A DNA stretch of 64,000 nt from Acidovorax sp. Leaf160 (GTDB lineage: Bacteria > Pseudomonadota > Gammaproteobacteria > Burkholderiales > Burkholderiaceae_C): positions 1-64,000 of the forward strand of contig NZ_LMOV01000004.1 in assembly GCF_001424265.1 (NCBI RefSeq), read 5' to 3'. Under the pieces are notes generated by a model. The model searched no databases. It was not told the origin of the DNA and saw only the letters and a list, made by a program, of their open reading frames with translations. The position numbers and the translations under genes are program-made. Below, one piece after another: positions 18,393 through 27,654 of the stretch (positions are counted from its first letter, which is position 1; each line of letters starts with the position of its first letter).

Positions 18393-19778
18393 ATGCGCTC
18401 CCATCCTCCCTTTTCCACCCGGCGTGCCGGTGCCGTGCAGCGCCCGGCCGCCTCCCGCATCGCGGCAACCCTGCTGGCCTGCGGCGGTGTCTTCGCCGCC
18501 TGGCCGGCCGCACAGGCCCAGCCGGCCGCGCCCGCCGCCCTTGCGCTGCCCGTGCCCACGTCATCCGCGCAGCGCGGCGCCGCCTGGACGCTTGCCCAGG
18601 CGCTGGCCGCCGCACGCGACAACAGCGAGGTCAGCCAGGCCCGCCAGGAACTGGCCGGTGCGCGCGCCGACGTGCTGAGCGCCGACCATGCCCCCCTGCC
18701 CTCGCTGACCACCAAGGCCAGCTCCATCGACCTGCAGCACGGCCCCGGGCCGGGCAACGTATTCACGCGCAAGCGCATCGACAAGTCCATCGGCATCGAC
18801 TGGACCTGGGAGCGCGGCGACAAGCGCGCGCTGCGCAAGAAGGCGGCGGAGAGCACGGCCAACGCCGCCGAGGCCGATGTGGCGGACACCCAGGTGCAGC
18901 AGCTGCAGGCCGCGCTTTCGGCCTACTACGACCTGCTGGCCGCGCAGGAGCGCCTGACCGAGGTGGCCGCCATCGAACGCAGCCTGGGGCAAGTGGCGGG
19001 CATGGCCGACCGGCGCGTGAAGGCGGGCGACCTGTCGGCGCAGGACGCTTCGCGCACCCGCATCGAGGCCGAGCGCGCCCGTGCCGACACGCGCGCGGCC
19101 GAGCAGGCGCGGGACGATGCCGCGCTGGCCCTGGCGCAGGTCACGGGCAGCACCGGCAGCCGCCTGGAGGCGGTGGACACGCCCTGGCCGGCCCTGGACG
19201 GCGACCGCCCCGCCACCGACGCCCACCTGGCGGACTGGGCCGAGAACCGCGCCGACGTGCGGGCCGCCCTGGCCCGTGCCCAGGCCGCCCAGGCGGCGCT
19301 GGACGGTGCCAACGCGCTGCGGAAATCCGACTGGACGGTGGGCGCCTCGGTCGATCACTACCCCGGCACCTCCACCCGCCAGGTCGAGCTGCGCGTGCAG
19401 ATCCCGCTGCAATGGGGCTACCAGTACCAGGGCGAGATCGGCCGCGCGCAGGCCGACTACGCCCGCGCCCAGGACGCGCTGGAGAACACCCGCCGCCTCG
19501 CCCTGCTGGACCTGCAGCGGCTGCGCCAGACGATGGACAACGCCGCGCGCCGCGCCACCGACTACGACCAGGGCGTGCTGCCCCGCGCGCGCCAGGTGGC
19601 CGACAACGCCGAGCTGGCCTACCGCAAGGGCGCCATCGCCCTCACCGACCTGCTGGATGCGCAGCGCACCCTGCGCGCCACCGTGCTCGACGCCCTGGCC
19701 GCCCGCGCCGACTACGCCAAGGCGCGCGGCGCCTGGCTGCTGCGCACGCAGCCGCAGCTGCTCACCGGCATGCCGTGA
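18393..19778 (+). CDS. CzcC/CusC-like outer-membrane efflux channel
   Basis: The 461-residue TolC-family protein has an N-terminal signal sequence (SRIAATLLACGGVFAAWPAAQAQ) and then two helical-hairpin repeats: ALAAARDNSEVSQARQELAGARADVLSADHAPLPSLTT opens the first, and NRADVRAALARAQAAQAALDGANALRKSDWTVGASVDHYPG the second. The C-terminal ELAYRKGAIALTDLLDAQRTL is typical. It forms the outer-membrane exit of a tripartite pump with the next two genes. The spacing to the adaptor gene is about 55 bp. Confidence 0.88.
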   Translation: MRSHPPFSTRRAGAVQRPAASRIAATLLACGGVFAAWPAAQAQPAAPAALALPVPTSSAQRGAAWTLAQALAAARDNSEVSQARQELAGARADVLSADHAPLPSLTTKASSIDLQHGPGPGNVFTRKRIDKSIGIDWTWERGDKRALRKKAAESTANAAEADVADTQVQQLQAALSAYYDLLAAQERLTEVAAIERSLGQVAGMADRRVKAGDLSAQDASRTRIEAERARADTRAAEQARDDAALALAQVTGSTGSRLEAVDTPWPALDGDRPATDAHLADWAENRADVRAALARAQAAQAALDGANALRKSDWTVGASVDHYPGTSTRQVELRVQIPLQWGYQYQGEIGRAQADYARAQDALENTRRLALLDLQRLRQTMDNAARRATDYDQGVLPRARQVADNAELAYRKGAIALTDLLDAQRTLRATVLDALAARADYAKARGAWLLRTQPQLLTGMP

Positions 19779-19834
19779 GCGCGGGCCGCGCCGCCGCAGC
19801 AGTCCCCTCCGCACTCGCCTTTTTCCGACCCCGT

Positions 19835-21070
19835 ATGCCTTCCCGGACCTTCCCGACCATGATGGTGCAACACCCCTCCCCTTCCACGCGGCGCCGCGCC
19901 GTGCGCGGCCTGGTGGCCGTCGCTGCCCTGGGCGCCGCCTGCGCCCTGCTGCCCGGCTGCGGCAAATCCGGCGCCGATGCCGCCGCCGCACCGCCCGAAC
20001 CGGCACCGCCGGTCATCCAGTCGGGCCAGCTGCGCTTTCCCTCCGGCCATCCGCAGCTCGCCCTGCTGGGCACGGTGGACGCCCACGCCGCCAAGGACAT
20101 GGCGGTGGACCTGCCCGCCCGGCTGGTCTGGAACGAGGAGCGCACCCAGCGCATCTATCCGGCCTTCGCCGGCCGCATCACCAGCATCCAGGCCGACCTG
20201 GGCCAGCCGGTCAAGGCCGGCGCACCGCTGGCCCTGCTGGCCTCGCCCGATTTCGGCCAGGCCCAGGCCGACACCGCCAAGGCGCAGGCCGGCCAGTCGC
20301 TGGCGCAGCAATCGCTCAAGCGCCAGCGCGAGCTGTTCGAGGCCGGCATCATCGCCCGCAAGGACCTGGAGCAGGCCCAGGCCGATGCGGCAGGCGCCCA
20401 AGCCGAAGTGGCCCGCGCCGCGGCCCGCACGCGCCTCTACGGCAGCGCCAGCGGCGTGAACCAGCAGCTGGCCCTCTCGGCCGGCATGGGCGGCGTGGTG
20501 GTGGAGCGCAACCTCAACCCCGGCCAGGAAGTGCGGCCCGACCAGTCCGGCCCCGCGCTCTTCGTGGTGACCGACCCGACCTCGCTCTGGGTGCAGATCG
20601 ACGCGCGCGAAAGCGACCTGGCCTCGCTGCGCCCCGGCGACCCGATCGCGCTGCAGGTGCCGGCCTACCCCGGCGCCACGTTCACCGGCAAGGTCACGGC
20701 CACGGCCGATGCCATCGACCCCGGCACGCGCACGATCAAGGTGCGCGGCGTGGTGCCCAACCCCGACCGCCGGCTGAAGGCCGAGATGCTGGCCACCGCG
20801 CGCGTGCAGGAAAGCCGTGCCGGCGGCGTGATGGTGCCCGCCACCGCCATCGTGCTCGACGGTGTCCAGCACGTGGTCTACGTGCGCCGCGAGCCCGGCG
20901 TGTTCGAGCCGCGCAAGGTCGAGCTGGCCCAGGAAGGCCCGGCCGAGGTCATCGTGGCCAGCGGCCTGCAGCCCGGCGATGCCGTGGTGAACCAGAACGC
21001 GCTGCTGCTGTCCCGGCAGTTCCAGTCCATGACCGAAGACGCCGCCGCCGCGAAGAAGACGACCCCATGA
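19835..21070 (+). CDS. CzcB-like RND efflux periplasmic adaptor, lipoprotein
   Basis: This is a 411-residue membrane-fusion protein. Its N-terminal signal ends in a lipobox (LLPGCGKSG), so it is probably anchored in the inner membrane by lipid. The barrel-sandwich part starts at IYPAFAGRITSIQADLGQPVKAGAPLALLASPD, followed by an alpha-hairpin (AQADTAKAQAGQSLAQQSLKRQRELFEAGIIARKDLEQAQADAAGAQ), the second half of the lipoyl domain, and the beta-barrel (LWVQIDARESDLASLRPGDPIALQVPAYPGATFTGKVTATADAIDPGTRT). It lacks the His-rich N-terminal metal motif of some CzcB proteins. The gene overlaps the pump gene by 4 bases. Downstream ATG starts at 19859 and 19862 are also possible. Confidence 0.88.
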   Translation: MPSRTFPTMMVQHPSPSTRRRAVRGLVAVAALGAACALLPGCGKSGADAAAAPPEPAPPVIQSGQLRFPSGHPQLALLGTVDAHAAKDMAVDLPARLVWNEERTQRIYPAFAGRITSIQADLGQPVKAGAPLALLASPDFGQAQADTAKAQAGQSLAQQSLKRQRELFEAGIIARKDLEQAQADAAGAQAEVARAAARTRLYGSASGVNQQLALSAGMGGVVVERNLNPGQEVRPDQSGPALFVVTDPTSLWVQIDARESDLASLRPGDPIALQVPAYPGATFTGKVTATADAIDPGTRTIKVRGVVPNPDRRLKAEMLATARVQESRAGGVMVPATAIVLDGVQHVVYVRREPGVFEPRKVELAQEGPAEVIVASGLQPGDAVVNQNALLLSRQFQSMTEDAAAAKKTTP

Positions 21071-24000
21071 AGCGCCTGATCCATTACGCGCTGCACCAGC
21101 CGCTCTTCATCGTGCTGGGCACGCTGCTGTTCGCGCTGGCCGGCGTCATCGCCTTCAAGAACCTGTCGGTGGAAGCCTTCCCCGACGTGACCGACACGCA
21201 GGTCACCGTGATCGCGCTCTTTCCCGGCCGCGCGCCGGAAGAAGTCGAAAAGCAGGTCACGCTGCCCATCGAGACCGCGCTGGCCGGCCTGCCCAACTCC
21301 ATCCGCGTGTTCTCGCACACGCAGTTCGGGCTGTCGTTCACCGTGGTCACGTATGACGACGCGGCCAACGTGAACATCGTGCGCCAGCAGGTGGCCGAGC
21401 GGCTCTCCACCATCGACCTGCCGCAGGGCGTGCAGGCCGAGATCGCGCCCAACGCCACGCCGGTGGGCGAGATCATGCGCTACCGCCTGAAGGGCGACGG
21501 CCTCACCACCACCGATATCCGCACCCTAGAAGACTGGACGGTGGAGCGCGCGCTGCGCCAGGTGCCCGGCGTGGCCGACGTGGTCGCCATGGGCGGCGCG
21601 ATCAAGCAGTACGAAGTGCAGCCCGACATGGACAAGCTGCGCGCGTACAAGGTGAGCTTCCAGAACCTGCTGGACGTGCTGGGCCGCGGCAACGCCAACG
21701 CGGGCGGCAGCTACGTGGCGCAGGGCGCGCAGCAGTACACCATCCGCGGCCTGGGCCTGCTGCGCTCGGCCGAGGACATCGGCCGCATCGTCGTGGCATC
21801 GCGCAACGGCACGCCGGTGCTGATCCGCGACATCGCCCAGGTGCGCATCGGCGCCGTGCCCCAGCTCGGCGTGGTGGGCCAGGACCAGGACGACGACATC
21901 GTCACCGGCATCGTGGTGATGCGCAAAGGCGAGAACCCGAGCGTGGTGCTCAAGGGCGTGAAGGACAAGATCGCCCAGCTGAACGAACGCGGCCTGCCGC
22001 CGGGCGTGAAGATCGTGCCCTTCTACGACCGCACTTGGCTCATGGACAAGACCCTCACCACCGTGTTCCACAACCTGGTGGAAGGCGCGCTGCTGGTGTC
22101 GCTGGTGCTCTACATCTTTTTGTCGAACCTGCGCGCCAGCCTGGCCGTGGTGGTCATCATCCCGCTCGCGCTGCTCTCCACCTTCATGGGCCTGAAGATC
22201 ATGGGCGTGCCGGCCAACCTGCTGAGCCTGGGCGCGATGGACTTCGGCATCATCGTGGACGGCGCGGTGATCGTGATCGAGAACATCATGCACCGCCTGG
22301 CCGAGCGCGGCGAGAACATGGACGAGCGCGACCGGCGCGACACCATCATCGAAGCGGCCGGCGAAGTGGGCCGGCCCACGCTCTTTTCGATGCTCATCAT
22401 CATCGCGGCGCACATCCCCATCTTCGCGCTGCAGCGGCACGAAGGCCGCATCTTCCAGCCCATGGCGCTGTCGGTCACCACGGCCCTCATCGGCTCGCTG
22501 ATCTTCTCGCTCACGCTGGTGCCGCTGCTGGCCTACTGGCTGCTGCGCCGCAAGCTACCCCACGGCGACAACCGCGTGGTGACGCGCGCCAAGCGCATCT
22601 ACGCCCCGGTGCTCGACTGGGCGCTGGAGCGCCGCCGCACGGTGGTCGTCATCGCGCTGGCCGTGTTCGGCCTGGCCATGGTGGCGGCCGCGCGCCTGGG
22701 CTCGGAATTCCTGCCCGAGCTCGACGAAGGCACGACCTGGGTGAACTTCAGCCTCTCGCCCAACGTCTCCACCGCCGAGGCCTCGCGCATCCTGCGCATG
22801 GCGCGCAAGGCGCTGCTGTCGGTGCCCGAGGTGCGCACCACCGTCTCCAAGGCCGGCCAGCCCGAGGACGGCACCGACCCCAAGACCATCTCCATGGCCG
22901 AAATCTTCGTGGACCTCAAACCCGAGGACCAGTGGCGCGCCGGCATGACGCGCGCGAAGATCACCGAGGAAATGGGCCGCGCGCTCTCCGCCATCCCCGG
23001 CATCGACCCGGCGTTCTCGCAGCCCATCCGCGACAACGTGCTCGAATCGATCTCCCAGATCAAGGGGCAGATCGTGATCAAGCTCGCGGGTGACGACCTG
23101 GTGGAAATGAAGCGCATCACGGAAGAGATCGCCCGCGAGGTCAAGCAGGTGCAGGGCGTGGCCCGCGCCGAGATCGACCGCGAAGGCCAGGTGCCGCAGC
23201 TGCTGATCGACATCGACCGCGACCGCGCTGCGCGCTACGGCCTCAACGTGAGCGACATCCAGGACGTGATCGAGGCGGCCCTGGCCGGCAAGGCCGCCAC
23301 CAACCTCTGGGAAGGCGAGCGCAAGTTCGCCGTGGCCGTGCGCCTGCCCTCGGACGAGCGCACCATCGCCAACCTGCCGCGCACGCCCATCGCCACGCCG
23401 GACGGCGGCTATGTGCAGCTGGGCGATGTCGCGAAGATCCGCGAAAGCTCGGGCGCCATGAACATCGCCCGCGAGGCCGGCCGCCGCACCACGGCCATCG
23501 GCATCTTCATCGCCGGGCGCGACATGGGCTCCGTCGTGGCCGACATGAAGTCGCGCGTCGAGAAGAACGTGAAGATCCCGGACAACTACCAGGTCAACTG
23601 GTCGGGCGAGTTCGAGAACCAGGAACGCGCCATGAAGCGCCTCTCGGTGGTCGTGCCCATCTCGCTGCTCTTGATCTTCGTGCTGCTGTTCGACGCCTTC
23701 AAGTCGGTGAAGATGGCCTCGCTCATCCTGCTGAACGTGCCCCTGGCGCTCATCGGCGGCTTCGTGGCGCTCTGGATCTTCGGCATCCCGCTGTCGGTGT
23801 CCGCCGCCATCGGCTTCATCGCGCTCTCGGGCCAGGCCGTGCTCAACGGCGTGGTGATGCTCTCGGTCTTCCAGCAGCTGCAGGCCGGCGGCGCCAGCGT
23901 GGTCGAGGCCGTGCGCCAGGGCTCCATGCAGCGCCTGCGCACGGTGCTCATGACGGCGATGCTGGCCATGCTCGGCCTCCTGCCCATGGCGCTCTCGCAC

Positions 24001-24168
24001 GAGATCGGGTCGGAGACGCAGCGGCCCCTGGCCATCGTGGTCATCGGCGGGCTGGTGACGGCCACCATGCTCACGCTGGTGGTGCTGCCGGCGCTCTACG
24101 TGGCCTGGTTCGGGCCCAGGAAAGGGCAGGCGCCCGACCCGGTGGCGCCCGGCGTCGGCGTGGCCTGA
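21067..24168 (+). CDS. CzcA-type heavy-metal RND efflux pump
   Basis: This 1033-residue inner-membrane proton antiporter begins with the family opening LIHYALHQPLFIVLGTLLFALAGVIAFKNLSVEAFPDVTDTQV. The TM4 motif DFGIIVDGAVIVIEN, near residue 393, carries acidic residues needed for proton movement and marks the heavy-metal-efflux branch. Two periplasmic porter repeats are separated by the second TM bundle, ending RPLAIVVIGGLVTATMLTLVVLPALYV. Operon order C-B-A fits czcCBA. The metal (Zn, Co, Cd or Ni rather than Cu/Ag) cannot be fixed from sequence by eye. A strong terminator follows. Confidence 0.9.
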   Translation: MKRLIHYALHQPLFIVLGTLLFALAGVIAFKNLSVEAFPDVTDTQVTVIALFPGRAPEEVEKQVTLPIETALAGLPNSIRVFSHTQFGLSFTVVTYDDAANVNIVRQQVAERLSTIDLPQGVQAEIAPNATPVGEIMRYRLKGDGLTTTDIRTLEDWTVERALRQVPGVADVVAMGGAIKQYEVQPDMDKLRAYKVSFQNLLDVLGRGNANAGGSYVAQGAQQYTIRGLGLLRSAEDIGRIVVASRNGTPVLIRDIAQVRIGAVPQLGVVGQDQDDDIVTGIVVMRKGENPSVVLKGVKDKIAQLNERGLPPGVKIVPFYDRTWLMDKTLTTVFHNLVEGALLVSLVLYIFLSNLRASLAVVVIIPLALLSTFMGLKIMGVPANLLSLGAMDFGIIVDGAVIVIENIMHRLAERGENMDERDRRDTIIEAAGEVGRPTLFSMLIIIAAHIPIFALQRHEGRIFQPMALSVTTALIGSLIFSLTLVPLLAYWLLRRKLPHGDNRVVTRAKRIYAPVLDWALERRRTVVVIALAVFGLAMVAAARLGSEFLPELDEGTTWVNFSLSPNVSTAEASRILRMARKALLSVPEVRTTVSKAGQPEDGTDPKTISMAEIFVDLKPEDQWRAGMTRAKITEEMGRALSAIPGIDPAFSQPIRDNVLESISQIKGQIVIKLAGDDLVEMKRITEEIAREVKQVQGVARAEIDREGQVPQLLIDIDRDRAARYGLNVSDIQDVIEAALAGKAATNLWEGERKFAVAVRLPSDERTIANLPRTPIATPDGGYVQLGDVAKIRESSGAMNIAREAGRRTTAIGIFIAGRDMGSVVADMKSRVEKNVKIPDNYQVNWSGEFENQERAMKRLSVVVPISLLLIFVLLFDAFKSVKMASLILLNVPLALIGGFVALWIFGIPLSVSAAIGFIALSGQAVLNGVVMLSVFQQLQAGGASVVEAVRQGSMQRLRTVLMTAMLAMLGLLPMALSHEIGSETQRPLAIVVIGGLVTATMLTLVVLPALYVAWFGPRKGQAPDPVAPGVGVA

Positions 24169-24190
24169 GCCCCGGCGTTCATCGCCCTAA

Positions 24191-24224
24191 CGCCCGGACC
24201 GATCCGATCGGTCCGGGCGTTTTT
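24191..24224 (+). terminator. rho-independent terminator after the RND operon
   Basis: A 13-bp perfect stem (24191-24203 pairing with 24207-24219, beginning CGCCCGGACCGAT) with a 3-base loop is followed by TTTTT. The same 13-bp stem occurs at 29590-29618. Confidence 0.93.
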
Positions 24225-24585
24225 CTTTGGCACGGCGCGCGGCCGTCGAGGCTGCCTTCGCCTTTGCCTTCGTCCGGCGGCAGCCCTGGCTGGCGGCCCG
24301 CGCGGGGGCCTGACCCCACATGGCAGCAGCTTGATGTCACTTCCAGGGCGTGTTCGCACCCCTGTGGGGCCATTCGCACGGGCGCGGTGCATGCAGCTCA
24401 CTCGCTTGTCACAGAACCGAATGGGCCGCTAGGCATGGTTTACGCTGATGCCTCCGCAGAATACTGTAAATATATTAGTGGCTGAGGCCAGGGCGTTCCA
24501 GCCGCACGGTCTGGCATCCAACTTGCTTTCGGCAATACCACAAATATATCCACCGTATCTTCAAACGGACGAACCGCACCATCGC
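24225..24585. other. intergenic region upstream of the TRAP operon
   Basis: No gene is seen. The right half becomes AT-rich and holds the 15-bp motif at 24464 and a second AT-rich element with CAAATATATCC at 24541, presumably the promoter and operator region of the TRAP genes. Confidence 0.6.
24464..24478 (+). promoter_or_regulatory. candidate GntR operator/promoter upstream of TRAP genes
   Basis: CTGTAAATATATTAG at 24464-24478 is repeated exactly, in opposite orientation, at 28478-28492 between the GntR gene and the DHDPS-like gene. An exact 15-mer this AT-rich, found only at the two ends of one locus in a GC-rich genome, suggests a shared regulator site. Binding by the GntR protein is inference. 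Confidence 0.6.
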
Positions 24586-25224
24586 ATGCCGCCCATGGAA
24601 GCCTCCGACAGCCCATCTCCCACCACCCCGCCGCACCTTGTGGTGCGCTGGGTCCTCGATGCCTCCGGCGCGCTGCTCGGCCTGGAGCGGTGGCTCATCG
24701 CCGGCCTGATGACACTGCTCACCGTGCTGGTGCTGCTCAACGTGGTCACGCGCTATTCCGGCATGCCGCTCTACTGGGTGGACGAGGCCTCGGTCTACGC
24801 GGTGGTCTGGCTCACCTTCGTGGGCGCTTCGGCGATGACGCGGCTGCGCATGGACTTCGCGGTCACCATGCTCACCGACAAGCTGGGCCCGCGCAGCGCC
24901 CGCGTCGCCAAGGTGATGGCGACCTCCGGCGTGCTGCTCTTCGCGCTGGCGCTGCTGGCCATGTGCTGGATCTGGATGGACCCGATCGGCATCGCGCGCA
25001 AGGGCTTCGACGCCAAGGAATACGCGGCCGAGTCCTTCAACTTCCTCTACACCGAGCACACGCAGACGCTGGAATGGCCGATGTGGGTGCTGCAGCTGAT
25101 CATGCCGATCTTCGCGCTCTGCATGAGCCTGCACGCCCTGGCCAACCTGCTGGAAGACTTGCGCCTGGCGCCGCAACGCAAACACCCGGCCTTCGACGCC
25201 GCCAATCCGGAAGCGGTGAACTGA
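24586..25224 (+). CDS. TRAP transporter small permease (DctQ)
   Basis: The 212-residue protein has four hydrophobic helices (WLIAGLMTLLTVLVLLNVVTRY; SVYAVVWLTFVGASAMTR; VMATSGVLLFALALLAMCWIW; MWVLQLIMPIFALCMSLHALANLLEDL). The motif WVDEASVYAVVWLTFVGAS is typical of DctQ. It pairs with the large permease, whose start lies one base after its stop. The start at 24586 is preferred; an ATG at 24595 is also possible. Together with the binding protein it makes a sodium-driven importer for an organic acid. Confidence 0.88.
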   Translation: MPPMEASDSPSPTTPPHLVVRWVLDASGALLGLERWLIAGLMTLLTVLVLLNVVTRYSGMPLYWVDEASVYAVVWLTFVGASAMTRLRMDFAVTMLTDKLGPRSARVAKVMATSGVLLFALALLAMCWIWMDPIGIARKGFDAKEYAAESFNFLYTEHTQTLEWPMWVLQLIMPIFALCMSLHALANLLEDLRLAPQRKHPAFDAANPEAVN

Positions 25225-25225
25225 C

Positions 25226-26491
25226 ATGATGACCTCGCTCTTCTTCGTGGCCATCATGCTGGTCGGCGTGCCGATCGGCCTGTGCCTGTGCCTCTCCGGC
25301 ATCTTCTACATCTACAGCATCGAGAACCCGGTGCTGCTGCAGTCCTACGCGACGCAGATGTTCGCGGGCGTCGACAGCTACGGGCTGATCGCGATCCCCC
25401 TCTTCATCCTGATCGGCGAGGTGATGAACAGCGGCGGCATCACGCGCCGGCTGGTCGACCTGTCGATGGCCTTCGTCGGCTCGGTCAAGGGCGGCCTCGC
25501 CTACGTCAACATCCTGGCCAACATGCTGGTGTCGTCGATCATCGGCTCGGCCACCGCGCAGGTCGCGATCATGGCGCAGGTGATGGTGCCCGAGATGGAG
25601 AAGCAGGGCTACGACAAGACGTTCGCCGCAGGCCTGACGGTCTACGGCGGCATGCTGGGCCCGATCATCCCGCCCTCGGTGATGTTCGTGGTCTACAGCG
25701 TGCTGGCGCAGGTGGCGGTGGGCGACATGCTGATCGCGGGCATCCTGCCCGGCGTCCTGCTGACGGTACTGTTCTTCGTGGTGATCGCCGGCATGGGCTT
25801 CATCTACAACTACCCGCGCAGCCCCAGGCGCACGCTGCGCCAGCGTGCCCACACCGTGCTGGTGTCGAGCCCGACGCTGTTGATCCCGCTGGTGATCGTG
25901 GGCTCGATCCTGACCGGCCTGGCCAACCCCACCGAGGCCGCCGCCGTGGGCGCGGTGAGCGCGGTGCTGGTGGGCCGCTACGTGACCCGCGAATTCAGGC
26001 TCGGCGACCTGGGCGCGATCATGCTGCGCTCGGGCATCTATTCCGCCATCGTGCTGTTCCTGGTGGCCGCCGCGTCGGTGTTCTCGTGGCTGCTGATCTA
26101 CGGCAAGGTGCCGCAGGTGGTCGCCGAATGGATCCAGACCGTGGCCAAGGACCCGATCACCTTCCTGCTGCTGGTCAATGTGATCCTGCTGGTGATCGGC
26201 ACCGTGATCGACGGCATCCCGGGCCTCATCATGACCGCGCCGATCCTGCTGCCGATCGCGACCGAGGTCTACCACATCGACCCGCGCCACTTCGGTGTGG
26301 TGATCGTGATCAACCTGGTGCTGGGGCTGATGACGCCGCCGGTGGGGCTGAGCTTCTTCGTCGCCTCCGCGGTGACCGGCGCCAAGCCCGGGAAGATGTT
26401 CATCGTCACCCTGCCCTTCTTCATCATCAGCTGCGTCGCGCTGGTGATGCTCTCGCTGTTCCCGAGCCTGTCGCTCGGCCTGCTGAAGTAG
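25226..26491 (+). CDS. TRAP transporter large permease (DctM)
   Basis: The 421-residue membrane protein has about twelve helices. DctM-family landmarks are VGVPIGLCLCLSGIFYI at the N-terminus, DSYGLIAIPLFILIGEVMNSGGITRRLVDL, GSATAQVAIMAQVMVPEMEKQGYDKTFAAGLTVYGGMLGPIIPPSVMFVVYSVLAQVAVGDMLIAGILPG, and NPTEAAAVGAVSAVLVG. It forms the ion-coupled channel of the TRAP system. It follows the small permease with one base between and precedes the binding-protein gene by about 70 bp. Confidence 0.94.
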   Translation: MMTSLFFVAIMLVGVPIGLCLCLSGIFYIYSIENPVLLQSYATQMFAGVDSYGLIAIPLFILIGEVMNSGGITRRLVDLSMAFVGSVKGGLAYVNILANMLVSSIIGSATAQVAIMAQVMVPEMEKQGYDKTFAAGLTVYGGMLGPIIPPSVMFVVYSVLAQVAVGDMLIAGILPGVLLTVLFFVVIAGMGFIYNYPRSPRRTLRQRAHTVLVSSPTLLIPLVIVGSILTGLANPTEAAAVGAVSAVLVGRYVTREFRLGDLGAIMLRSGIYSAIVLFLVAAASVFSWLLIYGKVPQVVAEWIQTVAKDPITFLLLVNVILLVIGTVIDGIPGLIMTAPILLPIATEVYHIDPRHFGVVIVINLVLGLMTPPVGLSFFVASAVTGAKPGKMFIVTLPFFIISCVALVMLSLFPSLSLGLLK

Positions 26492-26559
26492 GCCCGCCCT
26501 CTGCGCTCGCCCGTTTTCGTTTCCGATTTCGTTCCCCCATCGTCATCCCGGAGCACGCC

Positions 26560-27552
26560 ATGCCCTTGAACCGCCGCCATTTCCTCCAGGCCTCGGCCGC
26601 CGCCGCCGCGCCCCTGGCGTTCGTGACCCCGTCTCGCGCCGCCGCCCCCAAGGAATTCCGCCTGGGCGTGATCACGCCGGCGGGTCACTCCTGGAACCGC
26701 GCCGCGCTGCAGTTCGGCAACGAACTCAAGAAGGCCACCGATGGCCGGCTGACGGTCACCGTGTTCCACTCGGGCCAGCTCGGCAACGAGTCGGTGATGA
26801 TGCAGCAGATGCAGTCCGGCGCCCTCGACATGGGCTGGATCCAGGCCGCCGAATTGGGCACCCGAGTGCCCAGCGTGGCCTCGATCAATGCGCCCTACCT
26901 GGTGCGCTCCACGGCCGCTGCCGGCAAGCTGGTCAAGATGCCCGCGGCGCTCAAGTTGCTGGAAGTGCTGCCGCGCGAGACCGGCTGCGTCGGCCTCGGC
27001 TGGGGCATCACCGGCATGCGGGTGGTGTTCTCCACCAAGGACATCAAGACGCCCAACGACCTGAAGGGCCTGAAGCTGCGCATCAATCCCACGCCGGTCT
27101 ACCGCGACTTCTACCAGTACTTCGGCGCGGCACCCACGCCGATCCCGACCCCGGCGGTGTTCGACGCGATGACCAACGGCCAGGTCGACGGTCTGGAAGC
27201 CGACGTCGAGTTCTCGTGGAACCAGCGTTTCGACAAGGTCTCCAAGGTCATGATGCCGATGAACGCGCTGTTCATGCCCTTCGCGCCGCTGTTCTCCGGC
27301 CGCGTCTGGCAGACGCTCGACGCCAAGGACCGGGACCTGATCCGCCAACTGACGGCCCAGGTGCTGGATGCGCAGATCAGCGACATCGTCATGACCGAGG
27401 CGGGCCTGCTGGAGAAGCTGCGCAAGGAGCCGATCGCGATCCGCGAACTGAGCAACTTCGACACCACGCCGGCCATCGAGGCGTTCGACAAGCTCTGGCT
27501 GCCCAAGGCGCCGCAGATCGCCGAACTGCGGGCGGTGGGCGCCAAGCTCTGA
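26560..27552 (+). CDS. TRAP transporter substrate-binding protein (DctP)
   Basis: This is a 330-residue periplasmic protein with a Tat-like signal (NRRHFLQASAAAAAPLAFVTPSRAAA), so it may be exported folded. DctP-family features follow: FRLGVITPAGHSWNRAALQFGNELKKATDGRLTVTVFHSGQLGNESVMMQQMQSGALDMGWI, the central LKGLKLRINPTPVYRDFYQYFGAAPTPIPTPAVFDAMTNGQVDGLEADVEFSW (the Arg that binds substrate carboxylates is expected in LRIN), and a C-terminal helix bundle. It is preceded by a CCGGAG ribosome-binding site. Ligand unknown; a carboxylate is expected from the family. Confidence 0.9.
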   Translation: MPLNRRHFLQASAAAAAPLAFVTPSRAAAPKEFRLGVITPAGHSWNRAALQFGNELKKATDGRLTVTVFHSGQLGNESVMMQQMQSGALDMGWIQAAELGTRVPSVASINAPYLVRSTAAAGKLVKMPAALKLLEVLPRETGCVGLGWGITGMRVVFSTKDIKTPNDLKGLKLRINPTPVYRDFYQYFGAAPTPIPTPAVFDAMTNGQVDGLEADVEFSWNQRFDKVSKVMMPMNALFMPFAPLFSGRVWQTLDAKDRDLIRQLTAQVLDAQISDIVMTEAGLLEKLRKEPIAIRELSNFDTTPAIEAFDKLWLPKAPQIAELRAVGAKL

Positions 27553-27654
27553 CGCTCGGGCCGCATCCGCCGCAGAGCCCCAGAAAGCGCCTCGCCTCAC
27601 CACCTCCACCACCGGATGTGCCAGGGTCCGGGGCGCCGCCCCTTCTCTCACTGC